Positions 5,644-13,073 of a stretch of 44,051 nt of DNA are shown in pieces; the first letter of the stretch is position 1, and every line of letters starts with the position of its first letter. The DNA is taken from IMG/VR virus record IMGVR_UViG_3300047560_000849, positions 1 through 44,051 of that record; one strand, given 5' to 3'. Below the pieces are notes generated by a model that was not told where the DNA came from, ran no database searches, and saw only the letters and a program-made list of their open reading frames with translations. This stretch comes from a virus. A program made the translations under genes and the position numbers.

Positions 5644-6384
5644 CATCATTTCAGCGCATTCATTGAAGTCAACTAAATCTTCTTGACCATGCGTGTCGAT
5701 GATAAGGTGCAGTCTTGCTTCAGTTCCGTTATTATCTACCCAATGTTTGATTCCACTGTTGAAGAAAAACACAGAACCATCTGCTGGCATGTGATATAAA
5801 TGAGTTTCATCGCCTTTACTGAATCCCATAACTACGTTTTCGTTTGTAATCAAAGGGATATGATAGCGTGTGATATATGATGGATCGTAGTCTACATGCG
5901 GTTTGATTGAGAAGCCAGGGGTTAAGTATGCAAGACGCACACGTGTGATTTTACCCTTGAATTGATTTAGTATATCTTCGAACGGACCAGTGGCGTACTT
6001 GTTTCTTACTCCATAGTTTAGCTCGTCAGCTTCAGGGAGATATCTCGGATCGTTTGGATCAAGACGCTTAGTTCGTTCAAAGATATTCGTGCCATGTAAA
6101 TTAACTTTTCCACTTGCTTTTGATTCATCAAAATCAGTCAAGTATAGTTGCTTGTACTTTTCACCCTCCATGGTAGGGGCTTCGTTTTCAGTAAAAAAGT
6201 TAGTCTTACAAAATTCGTTGCTTACTAGAAATGCCTGATGTTTACTGTTTGCACTGTACTTGATATCATTGTACTTTGTGCTATCCAATAAATCGTTTTG
6301 GCGGCAATGTTCTAAAATCGCATTTACATCGACTTTGATATTGTTTAATTTAGCGACTAAGGGCAATTGTTTTCTGTTTAGCAT
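5632..6384 (-). CDS. Asp/Asn beta-hydroxylase-like 2OG oxygenase
   Basis: 250 aa. The C-terminal half carries KPHVDYD (H163, D165), RYHIPL, and GIKHWVDN (H214) with R224, the iron and 2-oxoglutarate ligands of the aspartyl/asparaginyl beta-hydroxylase family (PF05118 type). FFFNSGIKHWV is typical of this group. The N-terminal 120 residues are unassigned. The ATG stands 5 nt after a TATAAATA box, so it should be a leaderless single-gene unit. The 3' end overlaps the convergent radical SAM gene by 12 nt. The substrate is unknown; proteins or a peptide/glycan product of the same cassette are possible. Confidence 0.72.
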   Translation of the reverse strand: MLNRKQLPLVAKLNNIKVDVNAILEHCRQNDLLDSTKYNDIKYSANSKHQAFLVSNEFCKTNFFTENEAPTMEGEKYKQLYLTDFDESKASGKVNLHGTNIFERTKRLDPNDPRYLPEADELNYGVRNKYATGPFEDILNQFKGKITRVRLAYLTPGFSIKPHVDYDPSYITRYHIPLITNENVVMGFSKGDETHLYHMPADGSVFFFNSGIKHWVDNNGTEARLHLIIDTHGQEDLVDFNECAEMMLSV

Positions 6385-6389
6385 AACTG

Positions 6390-6397
6390 TATTTATA
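6390..6397 (-). promoter_or_regulatory. Late promoter TATAAATA, leaderless start
   Basis: Perfect T4 late box on minus. The spacer CAGTT (5 nt) leads straight into the ATG at 6384. The box overlaps the stop codon of the upstream gene (6393-6395). Confidence 0.65.
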
Positions 6398-6869
6398 GAA
6401 GGATAGGAATTTTGAGATTATTGAACGCTGGATCAAATATGCCAGCAGGGATATCAAGAAAGTCATGGAACTCTAAGTTATCTGTTGTGGTGCGCTGTGT
6501 TACAAACTCAACACCCTGCTCAACGTTGAATGATTTTTTATAAGCAAAATTGGAACTGGCATTTTGTCTAATTTCTTCAATCCCTCTTTCTGTTTCTGCA
6601 TCACGCTTCAGATACAAAAAATAACTATGCTTAACGGTATGTGTGTAGTCGTAAATTGCACAATTCATCACACAATCTTCTAACTTCATAAGACCCTTTA
6701 ATGCGTACATTCTATCAGGCAATGTCTCTTTGATTTCTTCAAAAAACTTACTATCAGGTCTTGTCTTTTTGTTAGTGTACCATTCTTTAACGTACACCCC
6801 GTTCTCCGTGCGCTTGTACACTTGGCATCGCAAATGCAATACCGTTAGGCTTTGAGTGACGCATTGCAT
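6393..6869 (-). CDS. Hypothetical protein, downstream part of a probable frameshifted gene
   Basis: Open frame of 158 codons. The first 15 or so residues look like off-frame translation, while from QVYKRTENGVYVKEW onward it reads like a normal charged protein. The upstream frame (6787-7125) degenerates at the same place. A +1 shift around 6830-6836 (codons ATG CCA AGT) would join the two into one protein of about 240 aa. Either this is a real or sequencing-derived frameshift, or the gene starts at ATG 6869 and overlaps its neighbour by 83 nt. No family recognised. Confidence 0.5.
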   Translation of the reverse strand: MQCVTQSLTVLHLRCQVYKRTENGVYVKEWYTNKKTRPDSKFFEEIKETLPDRMYALKGLMKLEDCVMNCAIYDYTHTVKHSYFLYLKRDAETERGIEEIRQNASSNFAYKKSFNVEQGVEFVTQRTTTDNLEFHDFLDIPAGIFDPAFNNLKIPILL

Positions 6870-7125
6870 CTTTGAATACTTCTTTAACCTGTCCTTTATC
6901 GTATAGGCAATCAGTCATTCTGGCATAGTCTTCAAAGTCTGGAAGCCAAAATGTACAGTAATATATATTATCACTATAGTATCCTTCTGTTACTTCACAG
7001 TTATCACTAAATTCTTTAGTGGTGTCTTTGATTCTATCAAACCAAGTGGGGTCAACATCAACGTGAAAGGGCACGTTAGGGTTAGGTCTAATGTAAATCT
7101 GTGTGCGTTTAATTTTGTGTATCAT
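6787..7125 (-). CDS. Hypothetical protein, upstream part of a probable frameshifted gene
   Basis: 112 codons. The ATG overlaps the upstream stop (ATGA at 7122-7125), so it belongs to the leftward operon. The N-terminus reads MIHKIKRTQIYIRPNPNVPF and the middle is rich in aromatic and acidic residues. After IAFAMPS the frame gives SVQAHGERGVR and stops, whereas the +1 frame continues as a plausible protein (see 6393-6869). No family recognised. The two pieces probably encode one cassette protein. Confidence 0.5.
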   Translation of the reverse strand: MIHKIKRTQIYIRPNPNVPFHVDVDPTWFDRIKDTTKEFSDNCEVTEGYYSDNIYYCTFWLPDFEDYARMTDCLYDKGQVKEVFKDAMRHSKPNGIAFAMPSVQAHGERGVR

Positions 7126-7841
7126 AATAGTTCAGTAATCCATTTCGTTCCTAATTCATGTTCAACTTCAATTCCATCAAACACCATGAATGCATATAAA
7201 TGATCCGTATAATCTATATAGTGTGGATTGCGTGATCCATCAAACATAAATGACATGATTTTACCGTCTTTGGGTAATTTGATAGAGTTGTACTGAATGT
7301 CTAGTTGCTTAATTCTTTTATAGTCAACATAGTATCTAGGTGGAAACAATTCTCGTTGTGAATTGTACCAAAAGCCTGCGGTATCGTCAGACTCTTTATC
7401 AATATAAAGAGGGATAGCAAACGACCATACGTTACAACAATCACCGTTTAATAGACTGTGTAAATGTTTTACGCCTAGTTGTGCTCCAGTTATGTTTGTA
7501 CTAAACGTGATAAAACTTGTTTTAACTCCGGTCGTTCGCTGTGCTACATATTCGTTTACCCACTCAAACTTTTCCTTTAACAAATCATAAACCGTTGTGT
7601 TTTTAAACACTTCATCGAAACTGTCAATACCCGGAACTAGTTCAGAAAAATGTGTTGTGGGATAACTCAAAATGTTTGGTTGTTCACTATTATCCAGCGC
7701 TTGGTGGTTATGTTCTTCAAGTGATTTATTGTTTTTGATAAAGTGTGAACGTGGGGTAAATTCTGTAAATGCTTGAAGTAGTTCAGGTCGTATAGACATG
7801 AAATCTTCGTAATCTAACAAGGTCCTATTAAACTCTTTCAT
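7122..7841 (-). CDS. Hypothetical protein, possible cupin/2OG oxygenase fold
   Basis: 239 aa. Histidines occur in VKHLHSLLNG and again in SRNPHYIDYTDHLYAF, with beta-strand-like stretches between (VWSFAIPLYID, KIMSFMF), which would suit a double-stranded beta-helix. The HxD motif is not clear, so the enzymatic call is weak. ATGA overlaps link it at both ends to the DegT-type gene upstream and the next gene downstream, placing it in the desaturase/aminotransferase operon. Confidence 0.5.
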   Translation of the reverse strand: MKEFNRTLLDYEDFMSIRPELLQAFTEFTPRSHFIKNNKSLEEHNHQALDNSEQPNILSYPTTHFSELVPGIDSFDEVFKNTTVYDLLKEKFEWVNEYVAQRTTGVKTSFITFSTNITGAQLGVKHLHSLLNGDCCNVWSFAIPLYIDKESDDTAGFWYNSQRELFPPRYYVDYKRIKQLDIQYNSIKLPKDGKIMSFMFDGSRNPHYIDYTDHLYAFMVFDGIEVEHELGTKWITELL

Positions 7842-8914
7842 TTTATTAATGCCTTTTTAACTGTGTCTGCTATCATATTTACTTGGTCATCTGATAAGTC
7901 ATATCTGCATGGGATATGTAAAATTCTATTGAAATATGTTTCACTTGTAGCTTTGTAACGACTGGCGCCGGCAAACTCACTAAATGCATCGTTGAAGTAT
8001 ACAGGTCTATGACTAGAATATGATTTCACATTGTTTTCTTCTAACGCTTTACTGATTTCATTCTTATATTCAGTTAGTAATACAAATGTCTGGTGATTGC
8101 CGTTTTCATATAACTCAGCGTCTTGCATCATACCAAATACACTATAGTAATACTTTGCAATTTTTCTAGCTTTTTCAATGTTTTGTTCCAATGAACGCAT
8201 CTTGTTCATAACGATTGCCGCACTTATCGCAGTATTGGATAATTTTAATTCAGGTTCTTCAACGTTGAATGATCCATAACCATATTGTCCGTCTACATTT
8301 GTTAGACCGCAGTAACGTTGTCCCCGAAACCAATTAGAATCGTTGCCCAGTATCATACCGCCTTCTCCAGCAGTCAATGGCTTGCCGTAACTAAAACTAA
8401 TAACAGAAGTGTTTGTTGTGTCTGACACTACACACGAATTGTCCGCACGTTTCATACCAAATGCAGGTGCCGCATCTTCAATGACTATTGCTTCATGTAT
8501 CTTTCTTGTATCTACGTACCTATTATTAATATGACTAGGTATTATCGCACGTACTTTATATAAATCTAGTAAATCATACACACTTGACATATCCATCAAG
8601 CCATACTTGTCTACACGAGAGTATAACGGAATTCCACCTGCTTTGATAATCGCACTTGCAATACCAAAAAATGTTATTGGCGGCATTATTACATATTGAT
8701 TTTGTATGTTGAGTTTCTTTAGTGCAAGATAAATGCCATTAGTGCAACTACTCACAAACACACTGTCACGTCCAGTTTTGTTTTTGAATTTTTCTTCTAA
8801 TGCTTTTATGTGTCTACTGTTGATTCCGCCCAGTGTGTCAGAGGATTCGAATAATCTTCCCGCATTTTGTAAATCTTTCTGTATGTCCCCGATAGAATAG
8901 ATTTGTATTGTCAT
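7838..8914 (-). CDS. DegT/DnrJ/EryC1-family PLP aminotransferase
   Basis: 358 aa, the usual length for this family. VSSCTNGIYLAL (about 54-65) is the PLP phosphate-binding region. IEDAAPAFG holds the ring-nitrogen Asp147, and SFSYGKPLTAGEGGMI has the Schiff-base Lys178 with the family GEGG signature. These enzymes make amino sugars or aminated cyclitols for glycans, antibiotics and surface polysaccharides. It lies second in a leftward operon behind the fatty acid desaturase (ATGA overlaps). A role in building a modified sugar is possible, but no nucleotide-sugar epimerase or dehydratase is in the window. Confidence 0.85.
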   Translation of the reverse strand: MTIQIYSIGDIQKDLQNAGRLFESSDTLGGINSRHIKALEEKFKNKTGRDSVFVSSCTNGIYLALKKLNIQNQYVIMPPITFFGIASAIIKAGGIPLYSRVDKYGLMDMSSVYDLLDLYKVRAIIPSHINNRYVDTRKIHEAIVIEDAAPAFGMKRADNSCVVSDTTNTSVISFSYGKPLTAGEGGMILGNDSNWFRGQRYCGLTNVDGQYGYGSFNVEEPELKLSNTAISAAIVMNKMRSLEQNIEKARKIAKYYYSVFGMMQDAELYENGNHQTFVLLTEYKNEISKALEENNVKSYSSHRPVYFNDAFSEFAGASRYKATSETYFNRILHIPCRYDLSDDQVNMIADTVKKALIK

Positions 8915-9657
8915 TTTTTGCGAATCAAATTAATAATATAGTATCCTATATCAATTTCCCACCAGCGTTCACCGATGTTCGGTCGACTTTGATATCTATG
9001 ATGATTGTTGTGCCAACCTTCTCCCCACATCAATAACCCTAACAACGGATTGTTTGTGCTATTGTCAGGAACATTATATCTACGATATCCCAATAAAGGA
9101 GTGTGACATACGGTGTTAATTAAACTACCTGCATTCCATAATACAACTGCTGGCACAATATATAATGTCATCAATGCCCAAGTTCCACCTAATGCAAACA
9201 TCAACAATGCCCATGCTAGATTAATGTGTAGATAGTACTTGTGAAAGAATTGATGTCCTTTATCACTGATTACAGGGCTTCTGCGAATGTTGATAGGACT
9301 AAACATAGATAAGAATTGTGCCCAAACATATCCGAGAACGACAGGGCTATGTGGGTCGCCTGGTTTATCAGCATTACCATGATGCATACGATGTGCGGCT
9401 GTCCATGTAAGAGAGCTACCAGTCAATCCCAAAGTAGCACAGAAAGTACCAAAATATTCAAAAAACTTATTTGTCTTAAAACTCTTATGTGTTAACAGTC
9501 TATGATATGTGATGCTCATACCAATACCACCAGTAAAGAAATAAACTAGAAACACAAGTAAAAAATCAGTCCACGCTGGTCCTGATAGTAACCACAACAC
9601 AGCTAAGATATGTGCGATTAGTTGAAGTGCAAATAATTTTTTGGCGGTTAGTAGCAT
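8911..9657 (-). CDS. Delta-9-type fatty acid desaturase
   Basis: 248 aa integral membrane di-iron enzyme. The three histidine boxes are HRLLTH (52-57), HRMHH (89-93) and HNNHH (216-220), the pattern of acyl-CoA/acyl-lipid delta-9 desaturases. Hydrophobic stretches near 10-30, 30-50, 140-160 and 160-180 fit the four-helix topology. It would insert a double bond in host acyl chains and change membrane fluidity. ATG 9657 is chosen because a GATAAATA box ends 5 nt before it; a TTG at 9672 would lie upstream of the predicted +1. It is the first gene of the operon that runs to 6393. Confidence 0.9.
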   Translation of the reverse strand: MLLTAKKLFALQLIAHILAVLWLLSGPAWTDFLLVFLVYFFTGGIGMSITYHRLLTHKSFKTNKFFEYFGTFCATLGLTGSSLTWTAAHRMHHGNADKPGDPHSPVVLGYVWAQFLSMFSPINIRRSPVISDKGHQFFHKYYLHINLAWALLMFALGGTWALMTLYIVPAVVLWNAGSLINTVCHTPLLGYRRYNVPDNSTNNPLLGLLMWGEGWHNNHHRYQSRPNIGERWWEIDIGYYIINLIRKK

Positions 9658-9662
9658 AAAAC

Positions 9663-9670
9663 TATTTATC
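9663..9670 (-). promoter_or_regulatory. Late promoter GATAAATA, leaderless start
   Basis: Box on minus, spacer GTTTT (5 nt), then ATG at 9657. It drives the desaturase-aminotransferase operon and is back to back with the plus-strand box at 9687. Confidence 0.6.
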
Positions 9671-9686
9671 AATGGCTCTTTTTGTC

Positions 9687-9694
9687 TATAAATA
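9687..9694 (+). promoter_or_regulatory. Late promoter TATAAATA, leaderless start
   Basis: Perfect late box, spacer CCAC (4 nt), then ATG at 9699. It lies inside the longest open frame, which shows that the upstream ATG at 9672 is probably not used. Confidence 0.6.
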
Positions 9695-9698
9695 CCAC

Positions 9699-10250
9699 AT
9701 GAATTTTGATAGCTTTAGTCACGGACAAATTAAAAGTAAGTTATGGTTATGTGAAGAATTAGAAAAGTACATACCCAAAAATAGTAATGTGAAAATATTA
9801 GGTAGCTGGTACAATATACTTGCGTTTATGTTGCTAACGAGAAATCCAAATAATTACAAGTCAATCGAAGGCATTGATATCAACCCAGATGTACAGAGTA
9901 TTGCAGATAAAATTTGCAATTATTGGATTGCAGAAAATCAATCAGTAACAAACACATTAGGTGACGCAAATAATGTCGAATACAGTGATACCCAAGTTGT
10001 CATTAACTGTAGCCCCGAACACATGGACAACACAGATTGGTACAAAAAAGTCCCCGAAGGGACTGTTGTGTGTATTCAATCAATTAGCATACATGATCCA
10101 TTGTATCCCTGGTTAATCACTACTCCGCATTACGGTGTTGAAGATATGAAAACAAAATATCCCATGAGTGCTATTAATTATAGCGGTCAAATTCGCATTG
10201 ACTATGGCTCATGGGGATATGATCGATATATGCTAATTGGTATTAAATAG
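9699..10250 (+). CDS. Class I SAM methyltransferase-like protein
   Basis: 183 aa from the ATG next to the late promoter. A Rossmann pattern is visible: VKILGSWYNILAF (motif I-like, but with GSW instead of GxGxG), then IEGIDINPDVQSIADK (acidic residue binding the SAM ribose), GDANNVEY, and VVINCSPEHM (motif IV-like). The substrate is unknown. It stands alone on the plus strand, back to back with the desaturase operon and convergent with AhpD (8-nt overlap). It may also be a related Rossmann protein that has lost catalysis, since the glycine loop is poor. Confidence 0.6.
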   Translation: MNFDSFSHGQIKSKLWLCEELEKYIPKNSNVKILGSWYNILAFMLLTRNPNNYKSIEGIDINPDVQSIADKICNYWIAENQSVTNTLGDANNVEYSDTQVVINCSPEHMDNTDWYKKVPEGTVVCIQSISIHDPLYPWLITTPHYGVEDMKTKYPMSAINYSGQIRIDYGSWGYDRYMLIGIK

Positions 10251-10782
10251 CAATTTTACCAATTGCATTAACTACTGCGGCAATGCGACCAATTGCCATC
10301 AATTCTTGCGTAGTCATGCCCTCTTTCTTTAATGTATCATAGTGTGCTTTAACACAGAAATGACATTTACCGATAATACTTGCGGCCAATGAATACATTT
10401 CAAATTTCTTCTTAGATACACCACCATGTGTAGCATACGCATTCATACGTAATCCTGCAGGAAGACCTTTCATGCCCTCATCAGCGGCCATTTCAACGAA
10501 TGGATACCAAACGTTGTTTTGACCCATGAGACTTGCGGCTGTCTTTGCGGCTTCACGTTCTGCCTCTGCTGAAAACAACGGACTGTTGTGTTCAATTTCA
10601 AATGCTAGCCCACCGTTACCTGCGGCTAATGCAGATACATACGCAATTGCATGAGTATCAACTGGATCTAAACCTGAACGATTGATAACTGCATCAATGT
10701 TTAATTTAATATCTTTACTGTGATCTGGGATACTATCTTTTACAGATTGTACCCAGTCACCATTAATTGTGATTGGTTGCAT
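10243..10782 (-). CDS. ahpD: AhpD-like alkylhydroperoxidase
   Basis: 179 aa, carboxymuconolactone decarboxylase/AhpD fold. E128, C140, C143 (CHFC) and H147 have the same mutual spacing as the catalytic Glu-Cys-Cys-His relay of mycobacterial AhpD, which reduces AhpC disulphides and is itself recharged by a lipoyl protein. The start is the ATG that overlaps the AhpC stop (TAATG at 10780-10784), not the frame extension upstream, which runs inside ahpC. An AhpC-AhpD pair is a complete peroxide-reducing unit apart from the electron donor. Very unusual in a T4-like phage. Confidence 0.88.
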   Translation of the reverse strand: MQPITINGDWVQSVKDSIPDHSKDIKLNIDAVINRSGLDPVDTHAIAYVSALAAGNGGLAFEIEHNSPLFSAEAEREAAKTAASLMGQNNVWYPFVEMAADEGMKGLPAGLRMNAYATHGGVSKKKFEMYSLAASIIGKCHFCVKAHYDTLKKEGMTTQELMAIGRIAAVVNAIGKIAI

Positions 10783-11327
10783 TATAGTGTGTCTCCACCT
10801 ATAGGACGTGAGCATGGGCATAGTTCGCCAGTTTGCAATGCGTCTAAGATACGCAATGTTTCGTCTGGTGAACGACCAACATCTAAGTTGTTTACTGTAA
10901 CGTGTTGAATAACGTTATCAGGATCAACAATGAATGTAGCACGTAGTGCGGCACCTGCTGGCTTGTAGAAGATACCTAGTTGTTCTGCTAGACTGTTCTC
11001 GTCACGTGCAACGTCAGCGAATGACCAACTATTTGTTTTCTTTAGGTCTTCGTGTGCATTACGCCATGCTAACTTACAGAATTCGTTATCTGTAGAACCA
11101 ATCAATAATACAGCATCACGGTCAGCAAAGTCTTGGTTCAACTTATCGTATGCTACGATTTCTGTAGGGCAAACGAATGTGAAGTCTTTTGGATAGTATA
11201 CGATAACTTTCCATTGACCTTGGAAGTCTTTATCTGTGATAGTTTGGAATGCGCCTTCTGGTGTCAATGCGCCTGGCTTAACGCCTGTAACTGCAAAACT
11301 TGTGATTTTATCGCCGATTGTTTTCAT
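10782..11327 (-). CDS. ahpC: AhpC-type peroxiredoxin
   Basis: 181 aa, 2-Cys peroxiredoxin that reduces hydroperoxides. The peroxidatic Cys53 lies in DFTFVCPTEI, and the C-terminal ELCPCSRP gives resolving cysteines C170/C172, resembling AhpD-partnered AhpC proteins. The C-terminus ends soon after this motif. A Shine-Dalgarno AAAGGA lies before the ATG, and ahpD follows with a 1-nt overlap. The pair would protect infected cells or phage enzymes such as the di-iron and Fe-S proteins encoded nearby from peroxide; that is inference. Confidence 0.92.
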   Translation of the reverse strand: MKTIGDKITSFAVTGVKPGALTPEGAFQTITDKDFQGQWKVIVYYPKDFTFVCPTEIVAYDKLNQDFADRDAVLLIGSTDNEFCKLAWRNAHEDLKKTNSWSFADVARDENSLAEQLGIFYKPAGAALRATFIVDPDNVIQHVTVNNLDVGRSPDETLRILDALQTGELCPCSRPIGGDTL

Positions 11328-11352
11328 TTTATTTCCTTTGTGTGTTAATGAA

Positions 11353-11718
11353 TTATTTTCTCTGTGCCCTACAATTTGGGCATATCAACTGTAGATTATC
11401 TTCCTTGTTGTTGTAACTGTCACCGTCTTTGTAAATTACATCTAACGGAACTTTGTCACCATTCCAAAACTTTGTATCACATATTTCACATGCGTGACCT
11501 CGGTTTTGAATCAAATACTGTTTAATGTATTCAGGAATTTTAGCCCAGGCTTGTGGCTCTTTGGCTTCTTTCCATTCTTGAACCTTCTCAAACGCTTTGT
11601 TGCGTCTTTGATGTTCTTGCTGACAACTATTATTACAGTATTTGTTAGTGTAGGAGTGACCCTTGATCGGGTTAACCTTTCCACAACTTAAACAAGTAAA
11701 ACAACCTAAATTTGACAT
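11353..11718 (-). CDS. HNH-like zinc protein, degenerate active site
   Basis: 121 aa from ATG 11718, chosen for the AAAGAGGAAT Shine-Dalgarno before it; a TTG 15 nt upstream would include that site. It has N-terminal Cys pairs (CFTC..C), NKYCNNSC, then CEIC and CPNC. The C-terminal LDVIYKDGDSYNNKEDN-LICPNC follows the HNH pattern, but the catalytic first His of the usual HHIDG is replaced (IYKDG). It may bind DNA without cutting, or use another residue. It resembles the protein at 32548-32913. Confidence 0.65.
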   Translation of the reverse strand: MSNLGCFTCLSCGKVNPIKGHSYTNKYCNNSCQQEHQRRNKAFEKVQEWKEAKEPQAWAKIPEYIKQYLIQNRGHACEICDTKFWNGDKVPLDVIYKDGDSYNNKEDNLQLICPNCRAQRK

Positions 11719-11766
11719 ATTCCTCTTTCTCAATATAGAGCACTTCAGTAGAGCACTATATACTTT

Positions 11767-11774
11767 TATTTAGT
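11767..11774 (-). promoter_or_regulatory. Late promoter ACTAAATA
   Basis: Box on minus about 48 nt before the HNH-like ATG. Two direct copies of TAGAGCACT lie between the box and the gene (about 11735-11757). Confidence 0.5.
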
Positions 11775-11791
11775 GGTCTATAGAGACAATT

Positions 11792-11822
11792 ATATACTAC
11801 TATTTTGAAAACAGTAGTATAT
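11792..11822 (-). terminator. Hairpin after the 99-aa gene
   Basis: A 10-bp perfect inverted repeat ATATACTACT (11792-11801)/AGTAGTATAT (11813-11822), just after the stop of the gene at 11831. There is no U-run, so it may be a weak terminator or an RNA-stabilising hairpin. Confidence 0.45.
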
Positions 11823-11830
11823 TGGGTAAA

Positions 11831-12130
11831 TTAGTCGTTTGATGGGGAGAGACCGTTGCTATGCTTATCGGTTGATTTGTCTAAGTCTTGGAACAAACGT
11901 TTTTCTTGTGCTGTTAGTCTATCTTTGTGTGTTACACGTGGATTACCGCACAAATAGCATTTTGGATTTCCGCAATCCATAGCGTGATGTTTAGCTAATC
12001 GATGTTTCTGTTTGATGTTCTGTTGATTGAATGAACCGTGACTTTTTGCAATTTTAACTTGTCTTGCAATTGCTACGTCTGTTTTATGACGGCGGCGACT
12101 GTTAAGGAATTTTGCTTGTTCGTTAGCCAT
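11831..12130 (-). CDS. Conserved-type small zinc-binding protein, 99 aa
   Basis: Basic N-terminal half (SRRRHKTDVAIARQVKIAK), then KHHAMDCGNPKCYLCGNPR with a Cys cluster (C-x4-C-x2-C) and upstream histidines that could bind zinc, and a polar tail. The ATG lies inside the end of iscU (8-nt overlap), so the two are co-translated. No named family. The Cys motif and the fusion-like coupling to iscU suggest a possible metal or Fe-S role, but that is a guess. Confidence 0.6.
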   Translation of the reverse strand: MANEQAKFLNSRRRHKTDVAIARQVKIAKSHGSFNQQNIKQKHRLAKHHAMDCGNPKCYLCGNPRVTHKDRLTAQEKRLFQDLDKSTDKHSNGLSPSND

Positions 12131-12509
12131 TTGTTTTCTTTCTGTAATCTTCTACTGCGGCTTTGATTGCATCTTCTGCAAGGATTGAGCAGTGGATTTT
12201 AACTGGGGGGAGGGCGAGTTCTTCGGCAATGTCTGAGTTTTTGAGGGCATTTGCTTCGTCAATTGTTTTTCCCTTAACCCATTCTGTGACCAAACTGCTT
12301 GAAGCAATTGCCGACCCGCACCCATATGTCTTAAATTTAGCATCTTCTATGATTCCTGTTAAAGGGTTTACTTTGATTTGTAATTTCATTACGTCCCCGC
12401 AAGCAGGGGCTCCAACCATCCCTGTCCCTACATATTCTTCGTCTTTCGCAAAACTCCCAACATTTCTAGGGTTTTCGTAATGGTCAATAACTTTGTCGCT
12501 GTAAGCCAT
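12123..12509 (-). CDS. iscU: IscU iron-sulphur cluster scaffold
   Basis: 128 aa, full length. It closely follows proteobacterial IscU: the N-terminus MAYSDKVIDHYENPRNVGSF differs from the E. coli protein by one residue as I recall it. The cluster ligands C37, D39, C64, H106 and C107 are present, as is the LPPVK motif that HscA recognises. It would accept sulphur from host IscS and build clusters for Fe-S proteins. A TATAAATA box (12528-12535) and AGTAGGAGAC precede the ATG. No other isc gene is in the window, so it must rely on host partners. The close similarity to bacterial IscU suggests recent acquisition or strong constraint. Confidence 0.95.
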   Translation of the reverse strand: MAYSDKVIDHYENPRNVGSFAKDEEYVGTGMVGAPACGDVMKLQIKVNPLTGIIEDAKFKTYGCGSAIASSSLVTEWVKGKTIDEANALKNSDIAEELALPPVKIHCSILAEDAIKAAVEDYRKKTNG

Positions 12510-12527
12510 GAATTAGTCTCCTACTTT

Positions 12528-12535
12528 TATTTATA
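12528..12535 (-). promoter_or_regulatory. Late promoter TATAAATA for iscU
   Basis: Perfect late box, 18 nt before the iscU ATG, with Shine-Dalgarno AGGAGAC in the leader. It overlaps the stop of the upstream gene. Confidence 0.65.
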
Positions 12536-13073
12536 CACCTGTGTCTTTGTTTTCTAAAACAATCCAACCCAATTTAAATAAATCTTGACGTATCTCATCT
12601 GTTACTACAGATTCAGCCACATATGACTGCATCAGTAAATAATGTTCTTTTTGATCTTCTGTCAAATCTTCAAAAATAAATTGTTCCTTTTCATATTCAG
12701 GATCACTTTTGATTCCGCTACAGTACCAATCAATATAATCACCTTCTTCTCTAATATCTGCTACGATGCCCCCAGAGTGCCGCCAACTGCAACTCCAAGT
12801 TTGTTCGGCAAGAATAGGAAAAACATCATTCTTCATAAACTCATTGTTACACATGGCCGCATATAAATGCTGTGCATATGTTAGGTCTTGACATTTTTCA
12901 AAAATATAATCTGATGTACGCAAATCATACTCCATATTATTTTTTTGCCACTCAGGGTCATCTATTCTTTTACGTTCTTCTTCCCGCACTTGATCCCAGA
13001 AATCACCTAAATCAGGTTTTCTTGAACTTAAGAATGTATGTCTAGCTGGACTGGATCTCACTTTGTTTTGCAT
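12531..13073 (-). CDS. Hypothetical phage protein, 180 aa
   Basis: Acidic, soluble protein with no recognised domain. Recognisable stretches are KPDLGDFWDQVREEERKR, CNNEFMKNDVFPILAEQTW, SWRHSGGIVADIREEGDYIDW and, at the C-terminus, RQDLFKLGWIVLENKD. It resembles hypothetical proteins I associate with T4-like environmental phages, but I cannot name a family. The start overlaps the end of the cell wall hydrolase gene by 32 nt, so the two are coupled. Confidence 0.6.
   Translation of the reverse strand: MQNKVRSSPARHTFLSSRKPDLGDFWDQVREEERKRIDDPEWQKNNMEYDLRTSDYIFEKCQDLTYAQHLYAAMCNNEFMKNDVFPILAEQTWSCSWRHSGGIVADIREEGDYIDWYCSGIKSDPEYEKEQFIFEDLTEDQKEHYLLMQSYVAESVVTDEIRQDLFKLGWIVLENKDTGV

Noticed and set aside
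9672-9698. Methyltransferase-like gene starting at ATG 9672
   Set aside because: A perfect late promoter lies after this ATG and the next ATG at 9699 is at its predicted start.
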